Assembly: GCA_029932895.1 (NCBI GenBank)
Contig: JAOZPF010000040.1
Coordinates: 1-14,164 of the forward strand
DNA from: Anaerolineae bacterium
GTDB taxonomy: Bacteria > Chloroflexota > Anaerolineae > B4-G1 > DUEL01
DNA: 14,164 bases
Direction: 5' to 3'
The translations under genes and the position numbers were made by a program. Positions 12,917-14,164 of this stretch are shown here, piece after piece (the first letter of the stretch is position 1; every line of letters begins with the position of its first letter). Below the pieces are notes generated by a model. That model searched no databases, had not been told where the DNA came from, and saw only the letters and a program-made list of their open reading frames with translations.

Positions 12917-14164
12917 CTAGCGCACGGTGAGCACTGTCGGCAGCAGGACAGAGGTCCCGCCGCTAGCCGTGGTCACGCGCTCCAGAGAGGCGGGCTCGTA
13001 CAACCCCACCTCGACGCGGGCCGGACCGCTGTAAGGCTCGCGAAAGATCATCACGTGGCGGTCGATGACGATCTCGCCAGGGAGCCAGCCACGTGTGGGG
13101 CGCGCGCCTCCGGCTGGCGGGCCGTCGTGCTGGCCCACCAGGTGTCCATCTCCAGCCAGGATGTGGGTAAAGACGGTGTAATTGGCCTCGCCCGCCCCCG
13201 GCAGCGCGCGCCAATAAAGGGTGACCGTCACCGGCTCTCCCCACGCGACCTCTGTCCCCTCCATGTCATACCCCACCAACTCCGCCACATCCCCCAGACA
13301 CACGCCAAGCTCGTGGGCCAACGGCGGCGGCGCAAAGAGATGCTCACCAGCGGCAATTGTCACTTGCCCCAGTTCGACGCGCTCCCCCTCCGCTTGCAGG
13401 ACCACGGTCGCTGGACCGTCAGTGGCCGTTGGTGGAACCACCAAGCTGCGGTGCGCCACGACGGTTCGACCAGCACCCCAGCGGTCGGTGGGGTAGCGGC
13501 CGCCGATGGGGCCGGTCTGGGAAGCGATGGTCGTGCCGCTCTGTTCCAGAATGAGTGAGGCATCAAGTCGCCTCTCTATCGTCGCCGTCGAGCGCCAGCG
13601 CAGGGTGACGAGAAGAGGCTGGCCCGGAGCCAACGCCCCCCGGCTGAGCGACGCGCCCGTCAGGACCAGACCACCAGCCCACTCGACCCCCGCCTCCCCC
13701 GACGGAACTTGGTCAGCTACCCGGTAGGAATCGGTCGTCAGGCCCAGCGGAGGGGCAAGGGAGACGGCCTCCAGGTCGGCGGACTGCCCCCGAGGATTAC
13801 CCGCCTCGTCCAACAGGTCGAGGGAACGCACGCCCTCCCCTGCCAGCGCATAGACCCCCACGGAGATGGTGTAGGTGAGGTCCGGAGTGCCCGGCGGCAA
13901 GGGGAGGAGATGATAGGTAGTGACCTCATCCCCCACGGTCCAGCGATCGGTGGGGAGCATGTCCCCGTTCAGCAGCCAGTCGTCGGCAGCAGCCCATTCC
14001 CAGCCGTCGGCATCGCGCAGCCGCAACCCCGCTCGCAGCCGCTCGCCGGCCGGCTCCACCAGTCGCCAGCGGAGCGCCACGGCGACAGCCGAGTCGGCCG
14101 GCGCGCCCTGCTCCGCCCAGACCCCGGCCAGTCGCAGGGGGCCGAAGCGGGCAGAGACGGGAGC
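12917..14164 (-). CDS. C-terminal part of a large protein with serial beta-sandwich modules (5' end beyond window)
   Basis: The frame is open to the right edge, so the N-terminus is missing; 415 residues are visible, starting 'APVSARFGPLRLAGVW'. They form about three similar beta-rich modules, each built around a strand of the type '(V)xLRWR' ('VAVALRWRL', 'LLVTLRWRS', 'PVTVTLYWRAL') and edges such as 'PTDRW' and 'HDGPPAGGARPTRGW' followed by 'GEIVIDRH' and 'RVEVGLYEP'. Such tails occur at the C-terminus of large membrane-bound glycosyltransferases and exported proteins in Chloroflexota; the membrane domain itself is not visible, so I infer an extracytoplasmic carbohydrate-related role only. 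A GTG at 14080 is internal and not the start. No signal, catalytic motif or anchor lies within the visible part. Confidence 0.8.
   Translation of the reverse strand, partial: APVSARFGPLRLAGVWAEQGAPADSAVAVALRWRLVEPAGERLRAGLRLRDADGWEWAAADDWLLNGDMLPTDRWTVGDEVTTYHLLPLPPGTPDLTYTISVGVYALAGEGVRSLDLLDEAGNPRGQSADLEAVSLAPPLGLTTDSYRVADQVPSGEAGVEWAGGLVLTGASLSRGALAPGQPLLVTLRWRSTATIERRLDASLILEQSGTTIASQTGPIGGRYPTDRWGAGRTVVAHRSLVVPPTATDGPATVVLQAEGERVELGQVTIAAGEHLFAPPPLAHELGVCLGDVAELVGYDMEGTEVAWGEPVTVTLYWRALPGAGEANYTVFTHILAGDGHLVGQHDGPPAGGARPTRGWLPGEIVIDRHVMIFREPYSGPARVEVGLYEPASLERVTTASGGTSVLLPTVLTVR

Noticed and set aside
1..14164. Insertion sequences, prophage or integrase genes
   Set aside because: No transposase, integrase or phage-like protein and no terminal inverted repeats with target duplications were seen, even next to the tRNA.

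Overview
The window looks like a chromosomal piece of a high-GC, non-enteric bacterium, most probably a member of Chloroflexota. This is inferred from protein style: a 641-residue GyrB, Pro/Thr-rich anchored surface proteins, a serial beta-sandwich tail built on '(V)TLYWR' motifs, and a fused two-domain ECF ATPase. No rRNA or species-specific marker is present, so the assignment is moderate.

Layout. 1-2182 (minus): N-terminal 727 codons of a secreted parallel beta-helix protein that runs off the left edge. 2183-2674: intergenic, ending in promoters for tRNA-Leu(CAG) at 2675-2759. A hairpin at 2775-2799 separates the tRNA from gyrB (2824-4749, minus). 4750-5129: divergent control region holding the gyrB promoter, an opposing strong promoter, a cobalamin riboswitch and an intrinsic terminator. 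5130-10556 (plus): five tightly packed genes. 10588-11526 (minus): zinc-ribbon membrane protein of unknown function. 11527-11838: short palindromic repeats and a hairpin. 11839-12816 (minus): PLP enzyme resembling D-cysteine desulfhydrase. 12917-14164 (minus): C-terminal part of a large beta-sandwich protein, cut by the right edge.

The centrepiece is the five-gene operon under the B12 riboswitch. Its first gene encodes a secreted alpha/alpha-toroid protein like the alpha domain of intrinsic factor/transcobalamin and ends in an LPETGG sorting-type signal. The second encodes a secreted, cysteine-rich, membrane-anchored protein resembling the transcobalamin-like C-terminal (beta, DUF4430) domain. 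The next three encode an ECF importer: an S component, EcfT and a fused EcfA-EcfA' ATPase. Together they suggest a cell-surface vitamin B12 (or other corrinoid) capture-and-import system in which the two halves of an intrinsic-factor-like binder are separate, independently anchored polypeptides. When B12 is plentiful the riboswitch should end transcription before the first gene. The riboswitch, promoter and ECF genes are clear in the sequence; the split-binder model is inference.

The beta-helix region, the zinc-ribbon gene and the 2.2-2.7 kb gap look visibly less GC-rich than the ECF operon.
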